46,864 nt of DNA. Source: Rhodanobacter fulvus Jip2. GTDB taxonomy: Bacteria; Pseudomonadota; Gammaproteobacteria; Xanthomonadales; Rhodanobacteraceae. The DNA is taken from positions 1 to 46,864 of the forward strand of contig NZ_AJXU01000003.1 of the NCBI RefSeq assembly GCF_000264315.1, given 5' to 3'. How positions within the stretch are numbered: the first letter of the stretch is position 1; every line of letters starts with the position of its first letter. The position numbers and the translations under genes are program-made. Of the stretch, positions 26,436 through 35,416 are shown piece after piece. A model generated the notes under the pieces. That model ran no database searches. It had not been told where the DNA came from and was given only the letters and a program-made list of their open reading frames with translations.

Positions 26436-27677
26436 TCACTCCCTCACCGCGACCACCCGCTCCGAGCGCCCCAATCGAAAGCGAGAACCCCGCAGCTCCG
26501 TCCCACCATCAACCGTAAGCCCGGCCATCACCGCCATCCGGAACGGCCGCAACCGCGCACCGACCCGCAATGCCAGCTTGCGCACCACCCGCGCCGGTCG
26601 TCGGTCGTCGGTATACAAACCAGCCAGCATCCGGGTGGCCAGATACAACGGGCGCGTGGCCAATCGATGCTGGCGTTCGTAGCGGTGCAATAACTCGGGG
26701 CTGTAGATCGGTTGCCCGGCCGCAACCGCGGCGTGCAGTTCGCGTGCCAGGGTGGCCTGGCCGAGCAGGCCGAAGTTGAAGCCATGGGCGGTGACCGGGT
26801 GCATGCCGACGGCGGCGTCGCCGATCAGGGCGAAGCGTTCGGCCACGAAGCGTTTGGCGTACACGCCGACGAGTGGGTAGCTGCAACGCGGGCCGGCTAT
26901 CCGCATGGCACCCAGGCGTTGCTGGAAACGCGAGGCCATCGCCGCTTCCAGCGCGGTGTCGTCCAGCGCCAGCAAGGTCTGCATTTCCTGCGGTGGCAGG
27001 GTCAGCACCACCGACGAGGTGTGGGGATCGTGCAGTGGCAGCAGGGCCAGGGTCTGGCCGACGCCGAACCATTCCCACGCCACCTGGTCGTGCGCCACGT
27101 CGTGTTGCATGCGCAATACCAGCATGGTTTTACCGAAGTCGTGCATGCTGGCGGCGATGCCCATGGCACGGCGGGTCTCGGAGTAGCGGCTGTCCGCGGC
27201 GACCACGAGCTGGGTGTGCAGGATGTCGCCGGTATTCAGTTCGACCTGGGCGCCGTCGCTGGCGGTGCGCACGGCGGTTACCTGCACGCCGGTGATCCGT
27301 TCGGACTCAGGCAGCTCCATCACTTCGGCATACGCCGCGCGGCGGATCGCATGATTGGACAGCAGCCAGCCCAGCTGCGATTTGCCGGTCTCGTCGTGGC
27401 GGAAGATCAGGCCGTCGCGGTCGTCGCCATCGATCACCATGGCGTCGCGCAAGGTGCCGATCTCGTTTTCCTGCAGCCGTGCCCACAAACCCAGCTCGCG
27501 CATCAGGCGCTGCGAGTGATGGGTGATCGCGATCTCGCGCCCGTCGTCCGCCGGTGCGACCAGCGCCGCCTCGGGCTGCCGCTCGACCAGCGCAATGCGC
27601 AAGCCGCTACCCGCCAACGAGCGGGCGAAACACAGGCCGGCGGGGCCGGCGCCAATGATCACGATATCGAACGACAT
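26436..27677 (-). CDS. ubiM: 5-demethoxyubiquinol hydroxylase UbiM (FAD monooxygenase)
   Basis: The 413-residue protein is a UbiH/VisC-family flavoprotein monooxygenase: the FAD motif GAGPAG near the N-terminus, DGREIAITHHS, AADSRYSETRR, and the C-terminal FAD motif ALIGDAAVGMHPVTAHGFN. The DGREIA.TH and VGMHPVTAHGFN blocks are those of UbiM, a broad ubiquinone-ring hydroxylase. A GGAG lies about 11 bases before the ATG at 27677; an upstream TTG is less likely. It appears monocistronic and acts in aerobic ubiquinone biosynthesis on the cytoplasmic membrane face. Confidence 0.82.
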   Translation of the reverse strand: MSFDIVIIGAGPAGLCFARSLAGSGLRIALVERQPEAALVAPADDGREIAITHHSQRLMRELGLWARLQENEIGTLRDAMVIDGDDRDGLIFRHDETGKSQLGWLLSNHAIRRAAYAEVMELPESERITGVQVTAVRTASDGAQVELNTGDILHTQLVVAADSRYSETRRAMGIAASMHDFGKTMLVLRMQHDVAHDQVAWEWFGVGQTLALLPLHDPHTSSVVLTLPPQEMQTLLALDDTALEAAMASRFQQRLGAMRIAGPRCSYPLVGVYAKRFVAERFALIGDAAVGMHPVTAHGFNFGLLGQATLARELHAAVAAGQPIYSPELLHRYERQHRLATRPLYLATRMLAGLYTDDRRPARVVRKLALRVGARLRPFRMAVMAGLTVDGGTELRGSRFRLGRSERVVAVRE

Positions 27678-27868
27678 GGGCAGGGTGCTCCGATTGAGTC
27701 GCTGCAAGCTACCGTTTGCCGTGCCCGCATGTGTTGACCCTGGTCAGGGGAGCGGCGAGGTGGTCTGTTTCAATTGCCGCGGTTGGCGCGGCTTGCCGTC
27801 GGCCGCCGGGCTTCTTGCACGTCCGGCCGTTGAGAACCGCTGGGATGACGGGCAAAGGCGGGCGTTCG

Positions 27869-28840
27869 TCAGCGACGTGGAGCAGTTCGAAGCGTCTTGT
27901 TTTTCCCTGTGCCGGCGCTCGCTGCGACGTGTTGCCAGTAATCGTCGAGCAGGCTCGCGCAGCGTGCTTGCAGGAAGGTTTTCAGTTGCGTGATCGCCGG
28001 CGTCAATCGCGAGCGGTCGGCGCAGATGAGGTTGAGCGGTGACGGTTCGCAGTGGGCTGGCGGGAATATCTCGACCAGGCGGCCGGCGCGCAGATCCGGG
28101 ACGAGGTCGATGCGGGATTTGTAGACCAACCCTTCGCCGGCCACCGCCCAGCGGCGGACGATATCGGCGTCGTCGCTGATGCGATTGCCCGAGACGCTCA
28201 CGGTCTTGTTGCCGCCGGGCAGGGTGAACAGCCAGCGTTCGTGCAGTTGCTCGCTCCACACGAAGCGCAGGCAGTTGTGGTGCCTGAGGTCGTCCACGCT
28301 TGCGGGCTTGCCTGCGCGCTCCAGATAGGATGGCGCGGCGCATAGTGCACGCCGGTTGTTTTCGACCAGCGGAATCGCGACCAGCGACGAATCCGACAAC
28401 GCGCCGTAGCGCACGGCTGCATCCAGCGGTTCGCGCGTCAGGACGGCGGCGCGATCGCTCATCCGCAGGTGCAGTGAAAGGGCCGGATGCTGGTGCTGGA
28501 ATTCGTCGAGCCAGCCCAACAGGAGATTCCTGCCGAAATCCGAAGGCACCGAGAGACGAAGGCTTCCGGACAAACTGTCCTGGCCGCTGGCCAGCGCACG
28601 CTGGCCTTGCGAGCGTGCATCGAGCATGGCACGCGCATGCGGCAGATACCGCTCGCCCTCCGCCGACAACTGCATGCTGCGGGTGGAGCGCACGAACAGC
28701 CGTGTATTCAGCGCCTTCTCCAGCCGCTGCACCGCGGCGCTGGCAAAGCCGGGGGCGATATTGAGCTGACGGGCCGCCTCGGAAAAGCTCTCCGCCTCGA
28801 CCGTCTGCACAAAGATCTGGATGTCGTCGAGTCGGATCAT
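27869..28840 (-). CDS. LysR-family transcriptional regulator
   Basis: The 323-residue protein has the LysR winged HTH in residues 1-60 (IFVQTVEAESFSEAARQLNIAPGFASAAVQRLEKALNTRLF) and an effector-binding domain beginning LSGSLRLSVPSDFGR. The start at 28840 (MIRLDD) gives the usual N-terminus. It is divergent from a quinone-oxidoreductase-like gene, with a palindrome in the 99-bp interval, the standard layout for autoregulation plus control of the neighbour. The C-terminal ~18 residues are unusually basic. Confidence 0.92.
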   Translation of the reverse strand: MIRLDDIQIFVQTVEAESFSEAARQLNIAPGFASAAVQRLEKALNTRLFVRSTRSMQLSAEGERYLPHARAMLDARSQGQRALASGQDSLSGSLRLSVPSDFGRNLLLGWLDEFQHQHPALSLHLRMSDRAAVLTREPLDAAVRYGALSDSSLVAIPLVENNRRALCAAPSYLERAGKPASVDDLRHHNCLRFVWSEQLHERWLFTLPGGNKTVSVSGNRISDDADIVRRWAVAGEGLVYKSRIDLVPDLRAGRLVEIFPPAHCEPSPLNLICADRSRLTPAITQLKTFLQARCASLLDDYWQHVAASAGTGKNKTLRTAPRR

Positions 28841-28852
28841 TTTCTTGAAAAT

Positions 28853-28869
28853 TCGGTAAGTGTTACCGA
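28853..28869. promoter_or_regulatory. LysR-type operator candidate
   Basis: TCGGTAA-GTG-TTACCGA is a perfect 7-bp inverted repeat with a 3-base spacer, 13 bp upstream of the lysR-type start and 71 bp upstream of the divergent gene. It contains the T-N11-A signature of LysR boxes. Confidence 0.65.
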
Positions 28870-28939
28870 CATTAACCCATTTTTCTGAAAAACGAAGATC
28901 GACACAATGGGCGCCTCCACATCGCGCTAGAGCACGCCC

Positions 28940-29953
28940 ATGAAAGCTGTCGGCTTTTTCCAGAACCTCCCGATCGACCATCCCGACGCCCTGCAGGATG
29001 TTGAACTGGCCACCCCCGAGTTGCGCGATCACGACCTTCTGGTCGAAGTGAAAGCCGTTTCGGTGAACCCGGTGGACACCAAGATCCGCGCCCACGGCGA
29101 CGTGCCGGAAAACGCACCGCGCATTCCGGGGTGGGATGCCGCCGGCATTGTTCGGGCGACGGGGCCGCTGGCCACGCGGTTTAAGCCCGGCGACCGCGTC
29201 TGGTATGCGGGCGACATCACGCGGCCGGGCAGCAACAGCGAACTGCAGGCGGTCGACGAGCGCATCGTGGGGCCGATGCCCCGGTCGCTGGATTTTGCGG
29301 AAGCGGCTTCGCTGCCGCTGACCGCGATCACCGCGTGGGAACTGCTGTTCGACCGCCTGCGAATCCATGAGGCCGATCCCACCGAAAACACCGTGCTGCT
29401 GGTGACGGGCGCGGCCGGTGGCGTGGGTTCCATCCTCACCCAGCTGGCGCGTCGATTGACCGGCGTCACCATCATCGGTACTGCCTCGCGGGCCCGGACG
29501 CGCGAGTGGGTGCTGGCGCACGGCGCGCACCACGTCATCAACCATCGCGAGCCCTGGGCGCCGCAGTTGCAGGCACTCGGCATCAAGGAGGTCGATTTCG
29601 TGGTGGGGCTCAATGAAAGCGCGGGCTACGTGCCGCAGATTGCCGCGGTGATGCGTCCGGAAGGCAAGTTCGCGTTGATCGACGATCCGGTCGCGCTCGA
29701 CATCGGGCCGTTCAAGACCAAGTCCATCTCGATCCATTGGGAGCTGATGTACACGCGCCCGATCTTCACCACGCGCACCATCGCCCGACAGCATGCCTTG
29801 CTGCGCCGCATGGCCGAACTGGTCGATCGCGGCGATGTGGTGCACACGCTCACGCGACGTATCGATGGCCTCGATGCCGCGGGCCTGATCCAGGCCCACG
29901 CGCTGGTCGAAGCCGGCAACATGATCGGCAAGGTTGTCGTTGCCGCCCGCTGA
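28940..29953 (+). CDS. Zinc-type alcohol dehydrogenase-like / quinone oxidoreductase family protein
   Basis: The 337-residue MDR-superfamily protein has a GroES-like N-terminal domain (VSVNPVDTKIR, PGWDAAGIV, FKPGDRVWYAG) and a Rossmann domain with LVTGAAGGVGS near residue 155. The Cys/His zinc ligands of true alcohol dehydrogenases are missing, so an NADPH-dependent quinone or enone reduction is more likely than alcohol oxidation. It is divergent from and probably controlled by the LysR regulator. Confidence 0.9.
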   Translation: MKAVGFFQNLPIDHPDALQDVELATPELRDHDLLVEVKAVSVNPVDTKIRAHGDVPENAPRIPGWDAAGIVRATGPLATRFKPGDRVWYAGDITRPGSNSELQAVDERIVGPMPRSLDFAEAASLPLTAITAWELLFDRLRIHEADPTENTVLLVTGAAGGVGSILTQLARRLTGVTIIGTASRARTREWVLAHGAHHVINHREPWAPQLQALGIKEVDFVVGLNESAGYVPQIAAVMRPEGKFALIDDPVALDIGPFKTKSISIHWELMYTRPIFTTRTIARQHALLRRMAELVDRGDVVHTLTRRIDGLDAAGLIQAHALVEAGNMIGKVVVAAR

Positions 29954-29977
29954 GAACGTTTCGATCAAAGCCCTGCT

Positions 29978-30056
29978 CGTCATTCCAGCGAAAGCTGGAA
30001 TCCAGTGTCTTCAAGCATTGCCGAGACGCTGGATCCCAGCTTTCGCTGGGATGACG
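29978..30056. repeat. 79-bp inverted-repeat element, copy C
   Basis: This copy begins CGTCATTCCAGCGAAAGCTG and ends GCTGGGATGACG. Its arm hairpins (TTCCAGC/GCTGGAA and CCCAGC/GCTGGG) carry compensatory changes relative to copies A and B, so pairing rather than sequence is conserved. Confidence 0.8.
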
Positions 30057-30100
30057 ACTTCTTCCGCTATTTGCTAACTCTTCAGTCCCCAGGAATCCCC

Positions 30101-30520
30101 ATGAACGCCATTACCCAACCCACCCTCAGCCTGGAAGCCGCGCACGAACTGCTTGGTCGTGCTCGTTCGGCATGCGCCCAGCGCGGCTTCGCGGCCACTA
30201 TTGCCATCACCGATGCCGGCGGCCATCTGCGCGCTTTCGAACGCGCGGATGCGGCGCCCTTCCTGACCGCCGAGGTGGCCATGGACAAGGCGTGGACCGC
30301 CGCATCGTTCGGCATGTCCACGCATCAGTGGAATGCCTACATGAGCGAGCCGACGGTGGCACCGCTGGCCCAGCATCCGCGGCTCATGGCGGTGGGTGGC
30401 GGCGTGCCGATCCTGCTCGACGGCAAGCTTGCCGGTGGCATCGGCGTTTCCGGCGGCACGTCGGCGCAGGACCATGAAGCGGCCGAAGAGGCGTTGCGTG
30501 CGCTGGGGCTTCTCGCCTGA
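30101..30520 (+). CDS. GlcG/HbpS family heme-binding-like protein
   Basis: The 139-residue protein matches the GlcG/HbpS (DUF336) family: AITDAGGHLRAFERADAA, A.DKAWTAASFGM and GGVPILLDGKLAGGIGVSGGTSAQDHE. The start at 30101 has AGGA ten bases upstream. It follows the quinone-oxidoreductase-like gene, separated by copy C of the repeat. Members bind heme or small ligands, but no specific role can be assigned here. Confidence 0.88.
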   Translation: MNAITQPTLSLEAAHELLGRARSACAQRGFAATIAITDAGGHLRAFERADAAPFLTAEVAMDKAWTAASFGMSTHQWNAYMSEPTVAPLAQHPRLMAVGGGVPILLDGKLAGGIGVSGGTSAQDHEAAEEALRALGLLA

Positions 30521-30924
30521 GGCTGTTTCGCCGGCGCTTTGATCCGCCGCGCTGCGCACAGCGACAACGGACGCCGAGTTCCAAAAGGATTGGCGAGGTC
30601 CCGAGCGATCCACCTGCAAAAACGAAACGCCCCGAGTGGGGCGTTTTTTCTTTTGGAGGGGCAGGGAATGCGAGTCGTCGTTTGCCCGCACCCATGCAGC
30701 CGACGATCGGCGCCGATCCGTCCTGCGGGCAACGGTCGCCGCCTGGTTGGGGCGCGGACAGGCCGATCCACTGGATGTCCGCCCGGAGCCGGGTCGTCGA
30801 TGTGCAGCCCAATGAGTCACTTTGCGCGGTGCCCTGGCCAGAAAAGCGCGAGCCTGGCGAAGTAAACGCGTGCGTTCCGCTGTCTCCGCACCTACCATGC
30901 GGAAAATCTGAGCAGGGACAGGCG
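30521..30924. other. Intergenic region with terminator before the diguanylate cyclase
   Basis: These 404 bp hold a Rho-independent terminator at 30626-30650 and otherwise no recognised gene or repeat. The promoter of the GGDEF gene should lie in the right half; no strong -35/-10 was recognised. Confidence 0.5.
30626..30650 (+). terminator. Rho-independent terminator
   Basis: AACGCCCC (30626-30633), loop GAGT, GGGGCGTT (30638-30645), then a T-run. The core hairpin matches that of the tRNA-Ser terminator at 10154-10193. Confidence 0.85.
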
Positions 30925-32292
30925 ATGAATATCCAGGGGCCGGTACTCGCGTCGTCGCAGACGGTCGAACAACTGGAGCGCGCCTGCGAGGGCTGGCTAC
31001 GGGTCGACAATCTGCTGCGTCGGTTGTGTTCCCGCCTGACCTATGCGGCCGAGGGCCGTGCCGCGATCCTCGACGCCACCTTGGGGGAACTGCGTCAGCG
31101 CTTGCGTGAGCCGCTTGAGGAGATCGCGCTGGAGTCGTTGCTGCTCAGCCTCACCGATGCCGTGCGCTCGCTCGATGACTTGCCAGTCGAGCCGCCGGTT
31201 GCGCCGCTCGGGCCGATGGACGAGGTCGCGGCAGTGGTACCGGCGCCGGCGAGTTCGGCCACCGCTCGGCTGTTGCTGGGATTGATCGACCGACTGGGGC
31301 TGGAGGACAGCGCCACCGAGCGCCTGGACAACCTCCGCAAGGCCATCGATCAGGCCAATGACGACGAGTCGATGGCGGTGCAGGCCGAAATTGTCGCCTG
31401 CATGGTCAACCGCCATCACCGGCAGCTCGACGAACAGCGTGCGGCTGCCGAGGCGTTGCTGGCCCAGGTCACCCTGCAACTGGGCGAACTGAACCGGTAC
31501 CTTGACCACGAGAGCACCGACCGCCACGACGGCATGGGCGCACGGCAGGAACTGGACCGTCATTTGTCCACCGAAATCGGCGCGCTGGGCAGCCATTTGG
31601 ATCAGGCGCAAGACATGAGCAGCTTGCACAGGGAGGTGCAGGCACGACTGGGCGCGATCGCCGGCCACCTGAAGACGTTCCGCGAGCGCGAGGACGCGCG
31701 CGAACGCGAATGGCGCCTACAGTCCGAGCAGATGAGCCAGCGCATCGGCGAGCTGGAGCGTTCCGCGCAATCGTTTGAAGTCCGTCTCATGCAGAAACAG
31801 CAACTCGCCTCGCTCGACCCGCTCACCGGCATTGCCAACCGGCTGGTGTTCGAGCAGAGCATCGCGCGGATTTGCGAGCAGATAACGCAGGACGGCGGCG
31901 AAGCCTGCCTGCTGGTCATTGACATCGATCACTTCAAGAAGATCAACGACCGCTTCGGTCACGCCGCCGGTGATCGCGCCTTGCGCATCGTGGCCGAGCA
32001 ACTCGCGGCCCGATTGCGGCCCGACGACCTGCTGGCGCGTTATGGCGGCGAAGAATTTGTGGTCGTGCTGCCAGAAACCGGCGCCACGGCCGGCCGCGCC
32101 ATGGCCGAAAGCCTGCGAACCTGCATTGAAAGTGCTTGCTTTCGCGGCCAGAAGCAGCCTGTGCAGATCACGCTGTCTTGCGGCGTGACCGTACTGAGCA
32201 AGGGCGATACGCCGGAAGACGCCTTCGATCGCGCCGATCGCGCGTTGTATCGCGCCAAACACCGCGGCCGCAACTGCTGCGTGGTGTTGTGA
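30925..32292 (+). CDS. GGDEF diguanylate cyclase
   Basis: The 455-residue protein has a C-terminal GGDEF domain (about 295-455) that makes cyclic-di-GMP: DPLTGIANR, the substrate/metal stretch DIDHFKKINDRFGH, and the signature YGGEEF. An intact inhibitory I-site (RPDD, five residues before GGEEF) predicts product feedback. The N-terminal ~290 residues are alpha-helical with coiled-coil stretches and no transmembrane segment, so the sensory input is probably cytoplasmic and of unknown type. The start at 30925 follows AGGGACAGG. Confidence 0.93.
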   Translation: MNIQGPVLASSQTVEQLERACEGWLRVDNLLRRLCSRLTYAAEGRAAILDATLGELRQRLREPLEEIALESLLLSLTDAVRSLDDLPVEPPVAPLGPMDEVAAVVPAPASSATARLLLGLIDRLGLEDSATERLDNLRKAIDQANDDESMAVQAEIVACMVNRHHRQLDEQRAAAEALLAQVTLQLGELNRYLDHESTDRHDGMGARQELDRHLSTEIGALGSHLDQAQDMSSLHREVQARLGAIAGHLKTFREREDAREREWRLQSEQMSQRIGELERSAQSFEVRLMQKQQLASLDPLTGIANRLVFEQSIARICEQITQDGGEACLLVIDIDHFKKINDRFGHAAGDRALRIVAEQLAARLRPDDLLARYGGEEFVVVLPETGATAGRAMAESLRTCIESACFRGQKQPVQITLSCGVTVLSKGDTPEDAFDRADRALYRAKHRGRNCCVVL

Positions 32293-32349
32293 GCGGAGTG
32301 ACTGCGGCAAGCCCTTCGAAAGCGAGCTGGTCAGCCGGAATCCGCCGGT

Positions 32350-33906
32350 TCATGCGGTCAGCGGTGGCTGGATCTCCTCATTCATGGAGGCGTCCTTCGC
32401 GCAGCGGCCGTCCGTGTCCCATCGAATCCCGACGCCGCGCAGATAGGTCCGCATCGGCTCCGCTTGTTCAGCGGCGATGAACGCCCCGATATAGCCGTCC
32501 GGACGTATCAGTACCCAGTTGCCCGACGCCAGGCCATAGGCCTCGCGAACGTAGCCTTGCGTATCGAGGACATCGCCGCATTCGCCAAGAACATGCACGC
32601 GAAGTTGCGGATGTGGCGGGACGGTCGCGCGGTCGATGGCATGCCCCAACAGCGTCCAGTGCGGTCCGCGGAACAGGTCGAACAGCCGGGCTTGCGTGCC
32701 CGAGGCGCGATGGATCGGCGCGTCGGGTGCGCGATGGCCCGCCTGCAGCGCGTGCGATCGAACCGCGCCTTCCAGCGCGAGCGACGAGCCGGCGTAACCC
32801 AGGTCGAGCTGGCGTGCATCGCGGCCGCGGCGGTAGTCACCCTTGCGGGCCGCGTCGAGCAGCCGGGTGGACATGCCGAGCACGTTCGCAGCGATGGGGC
32901 GGCGTTCTTCCTCATAGCTGTCGAGCAGGGCGTCGGGCGCGCCGCTGAGCACGGCGGCCAGCTTCCAGCCCAGGTTGTAGGCGTCCTGCACGCTGGTGTT
33001 GAGGCCCTGGCCGCCGGTGGGCGGGTGGGTGTGGGCGGCGTCGCCGATCAACAACACGCGGCCGATGCGGTAGCGGTCGGCCAGGCGGGCGTTCATGCGG
33101 AAGACGGAGGCCCAGGCGACGGCGCTGACGCGGATGTCGTGGCGGCCGCTGCGTTCGGCCACCAGCGCATCGAGGCTTGCGGCAGACAGGTCGACGTCGC
33201 CTTCGAGTGGCACCGGCGCCTGGATCTGGAACATCTCCGTGCCTCTCAATGGGCAGATCCCGATCTGACGTTGCGAGCCGTCGCCGAAGCGATGCCAGGC
33301 CTCGCGATCCAGGCCGCTGAGTGTCACGTCGGCCACCATGCCGCGGATGTCCAGCGTCTTGCCCGGAAAACCGATGTCCAGCGCCTGGCGCACGAAACTG
33401 CGGCCGCCATCGGCGCCGACGAGGTAGCGGGCGTGCACGGTTTCCTTGCCGTCGGCGGCGAGAAGCGTCGCCGTCACGCCTTGTGCGTTCTGCTGCAGTG
33501 CTACCAGCTCGCAGCCGAATTGCACCTGATGGCCCAGTTCGGCGAGCCGGTCCCGCATCACCCGCTCGGTGAGGAATTGCGGCAGCATCCACGGGATGCC
33601 GTAGGGTTCGGTGGGCGTGGCGACGGCGTCGGCGGGCATCGGCGTATCGGCATGGCTGCCGTCGTCGCGATACTCGCGCTGCGGCGGGTACGGCCCGCCG
33701 AGCGCATGGATGCGGTCGGCGATGCCCAGGTCGTCGAACACCTCCAGCGTGCGTGGTTGCAGCCCCTTGCCGCGCGAGCCATGGAAGGGGCTCTCCATTT
33801 TCTCGATCAGCCGGAAAGCCACGCCGCGGCGAGCCAGGTCGATCGCCAGGGTGAGGCCGGCGGCGCCGGCGCCGCAGATCAATACATCGACGTTCGATAC
33901 GTTCAT
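32350..33906 (-). CDS. FAD-dependent aromatic monooxygenase
   Basis: The 518-residue class A flavoprotein monooxygenase has the GAGAAG dinucleotide motif at the N-terminus, the middle YLVGADGGRSFVRQ (DG-type) motif, and the FAD motif VLLIGDAAHTHPPTGGQGLN. The C-terminal ~140 residues form the thioredoxin-like tail of the phenol-hydroxylase/PgaE-like subgroup. It probably hydroxylates an aromatic compound or polyketide-like xenobiotic with NAD(P)H and O2. The ATG at 33906 has GGAG upstream and lies close to palindrome 1 of the divergent MarR regulator. Confidence 0.9.
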   Translation of the reverse strand: MNVSNVDVLICGAGAAGLTLAIDLARRGVAFRLIEKMESPFHGSRGKGLQPRTLEVFDDLGIADRIHALGGPYPPQREYRDDGSHADTPMPADAVATPTEPYGIPWMLPQFLTERVMRDRLAELGHQVQFGCELVALQQNAQGVTATLLAADGKETVHARYLVGADGGRSFVRQALDIGFPGKTLDIRGMVADVTLSGLDREAWHRFGDGSQRQIGICPLRGTEMFQIQAPVPLEGDVDLSAASLDALVAERSGRHDIRVSAVAWASVFRMNARLADRYRIGRVLLIGDAAHTHPPTGGQGLNTSVQDAYNLGWKLAAVLSGAPDALLDSYEEERRPIAANVLGMSTRLLDAARKGDYRRGRDARQLDLGYAGSSLALEGAVRSHALQAGHRAPDAPIHRASGTQARLFDLFRGPHWTLLGHAIDRATVPPHPQLRVHVLGECGDVLDTQGYVREAYGLASGNWVLIRPDGYIGAFIAAEQAEPMRTYLRGVGIRWDTDGRCAKDASMNEEIQPPLTA

Positions 33907-33921
33907 GACGGTCTCCAGGTA

Positions 33922-33985
33922 TGTGTAAAATGCACGCAACTGGAGGGAAGCGTATGGCTACGAAGAGAAATGTGCAAGATGCACA
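33922..33985. promoter_or_regulatory. Two MarR-type operator candidates
   Basis: TGTGTA-AAA-TGCACG (33922-33936) lies between the divergent starts. TGTGCA-AGA-TGCACA (33971-33985), a perfect 6-3-6 palindrome, lies inside the first codons of the marR-type gene. The two share half-sites and are 49 bp apart, which suggests paired binding by the regulator. Confidence 0.6.
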
Positions 33986-34445
33986 TATGTCGGCAAACAT
34001 CCGCGCGCTGCACGACGCGTTGCTGAGCGTCATCGGCGTGATGAGCCGTCCGGACGTGGACGAGCGCATGGTGCGCGAGGCCGGTATCGCGCTGGACGGT
34101 GCGCTGTTTCCGCTGCTGGTGATGGTCGAGCGGTTCGGGCCGATCGGCATCGTGGAGCTGGCGAACCGGGGCGGGCGCGACTACACCACGGTGAGCCGGC
34201 AGGTGAGCCGGCTGGAAAGCCAGGGCCTGGTCGAGCGACGCGCGCACGAAAAAGACGCCCGCGTGCGAGCCGTGGTGGTGACAGCCAGGGGCCAGGCCAT
34301 GACGGATGCGCTGGATGCGGCGCGCGAGCGCATGGCGCGCGCGATGTTCGATGGCTGGAGCGAGTCCGAGGTCGACACGCTGGTCAGCCTGTTGCAACGG
34401 TTCGCCCGCGGCATGGAACAGCACGCGGGCGCAGAGCAAGGATAG
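33954..34445 (+). CDS. MarR-family transcriptional regulator
   Basis: The 163-residue protein has a winged HTH with IGIVELANRGGRDYTTVSRQVSRLESQGLVERR, an acidic/basic wing (HEKDARVRAVVVTARGQ) and dimerising terminal helices. The ATG at 33954 has a strong GGAGGG seven bases upstream; an alternative ATG at 33987 would place the second palindrome in the 5' leader. It is divergent from the FAD monooxygenase, which is its likely target, with an aromatic substrate as probable inducer. Confidence 0.92.
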   Translation: MATKRNVQDAHMSANIRALHDALLSVIGVMSRPDVDERMVREAGIALDGALFPLLVMVERFGPIGIVELANRGGRDYTTVSRQVSRLESQGLVERRAHEKDARVRAVVVTARGQAMTDALDAARERMARAMFDGWSESEVDTLVSLLQRFARGMEQHAGAEQG

Positions 34446-34648
34446 GCCGCACACGAATGGCCAACGCGTGGTCGCGGTGACGTCTCATCCGTTGCAGCTT
34501 GCGCCGGCACCTGCGCAGAGGATCGCTGCCCGACCTTTCCGCCCATCCGAGCCTGCGCCATGCGCAGCGCTTGAAGAGCCGGGGCAGAGAGGGCAGAAGC
34601 AGGGGTGCGGCAGCTTCTGTCAGGGTCTGCCGCCTTTTGCATCATTCC

Positions 34649-35416
34649 TCACGCCTTCAAGCGATAGCCGGTACGGAAAATCCACCACACCCCGACCAGG
34701 CACGCGGCCAGAAACAGCAGGGTCATGCCCATGCTGATTTCCACGCTGACGTCGGATACGCCGTAGAAGCTCCAGCGGAAGCCGCTGATCAGGTACACCA
34801 CCGGATTGAACAGGCTGATCTTCTGCCACAGCGGCGGCAGGATGTGGATGGAGTAGAAACTGCCGCCCAGGAAGGTCAGCGGGGTGACGACCAGCAGCGG
34901 CACCAGCTGCAGTTTCTCGAAGCCGTCGGCCCAGATGCCGATGATGAAACCGAACAGGCTGAAGGTCACCGAGGTGAGGATCAGGAACGCCACCATCCAG
35001 ATCGGATGGGCGACGTCGAAGTCCACGAACAGCCGCGCAGTGACCAGGATGATCAAGCCCAGCAGCACCGATTTGCTGGCCGCGGCGCCCACATAGCCGC
35101 CCAGGATTTCCAGGTACGACACCGGCGCCGACAGAATCTCGTAGATGGTGCCGGTGAATTTGGGGAAGTAGATGCCGAACGAGGCGTTGGAGATGCTTTG
35201 CGTCAGCAGCGACAGCATGATCAAGCCGGGCACGATGTAGGCGCCATAGCTGACGCCGTCGATGCCGCCCATGTGCGAGCCCATGGCGGCGCCGAACACC
35301 ACGAAGTACAGCGTGGTGGAGATCACCGGCGACACGATGCTTTGCAGCAGCGTGCGGCGCGTGCGCGCCATCTCGAAGCGGTAGATCGCGCCCATGCCAT
35401 TCCAGTTGAATCTCAT
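34649..35416 (-). CDS. ABC-2 type transporter permease
   Basis: The 255-residue membrane protein has six predicted helices and the ABC-2 signature region ([16 protein letters not shown]). It resembles the E. coli YadH/drug-export permeases. The ATG overlaps the ATPase stop as ATGA. With the ATPase it forms a complete two-gene exporter whose substrate is unknown. Confidence 0.92.
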   Translation of the reverse strand: MRFNWNGMGAIYRFEMARTRRTLLQSIVSPVISTTLYFVVFGAAMGSHMGGIDGVSYGAYIVPGLIMLSLLTQSISNASFGIYFPKFTGTIYEILSAPVSYLEILGGYVGAAASKSVLLGLIILVTARLFVDFDVAHPIWMVAFLILTSVTFSLFGFIIGIWADGFEKLQLVPLLVVTPLTFLGGSFYSIHILPPLWQKISLFNPVVYLISGFRWSFYGVSDVSVEISMGMTLLFLAACLVGVWWIFRTGYRLKA

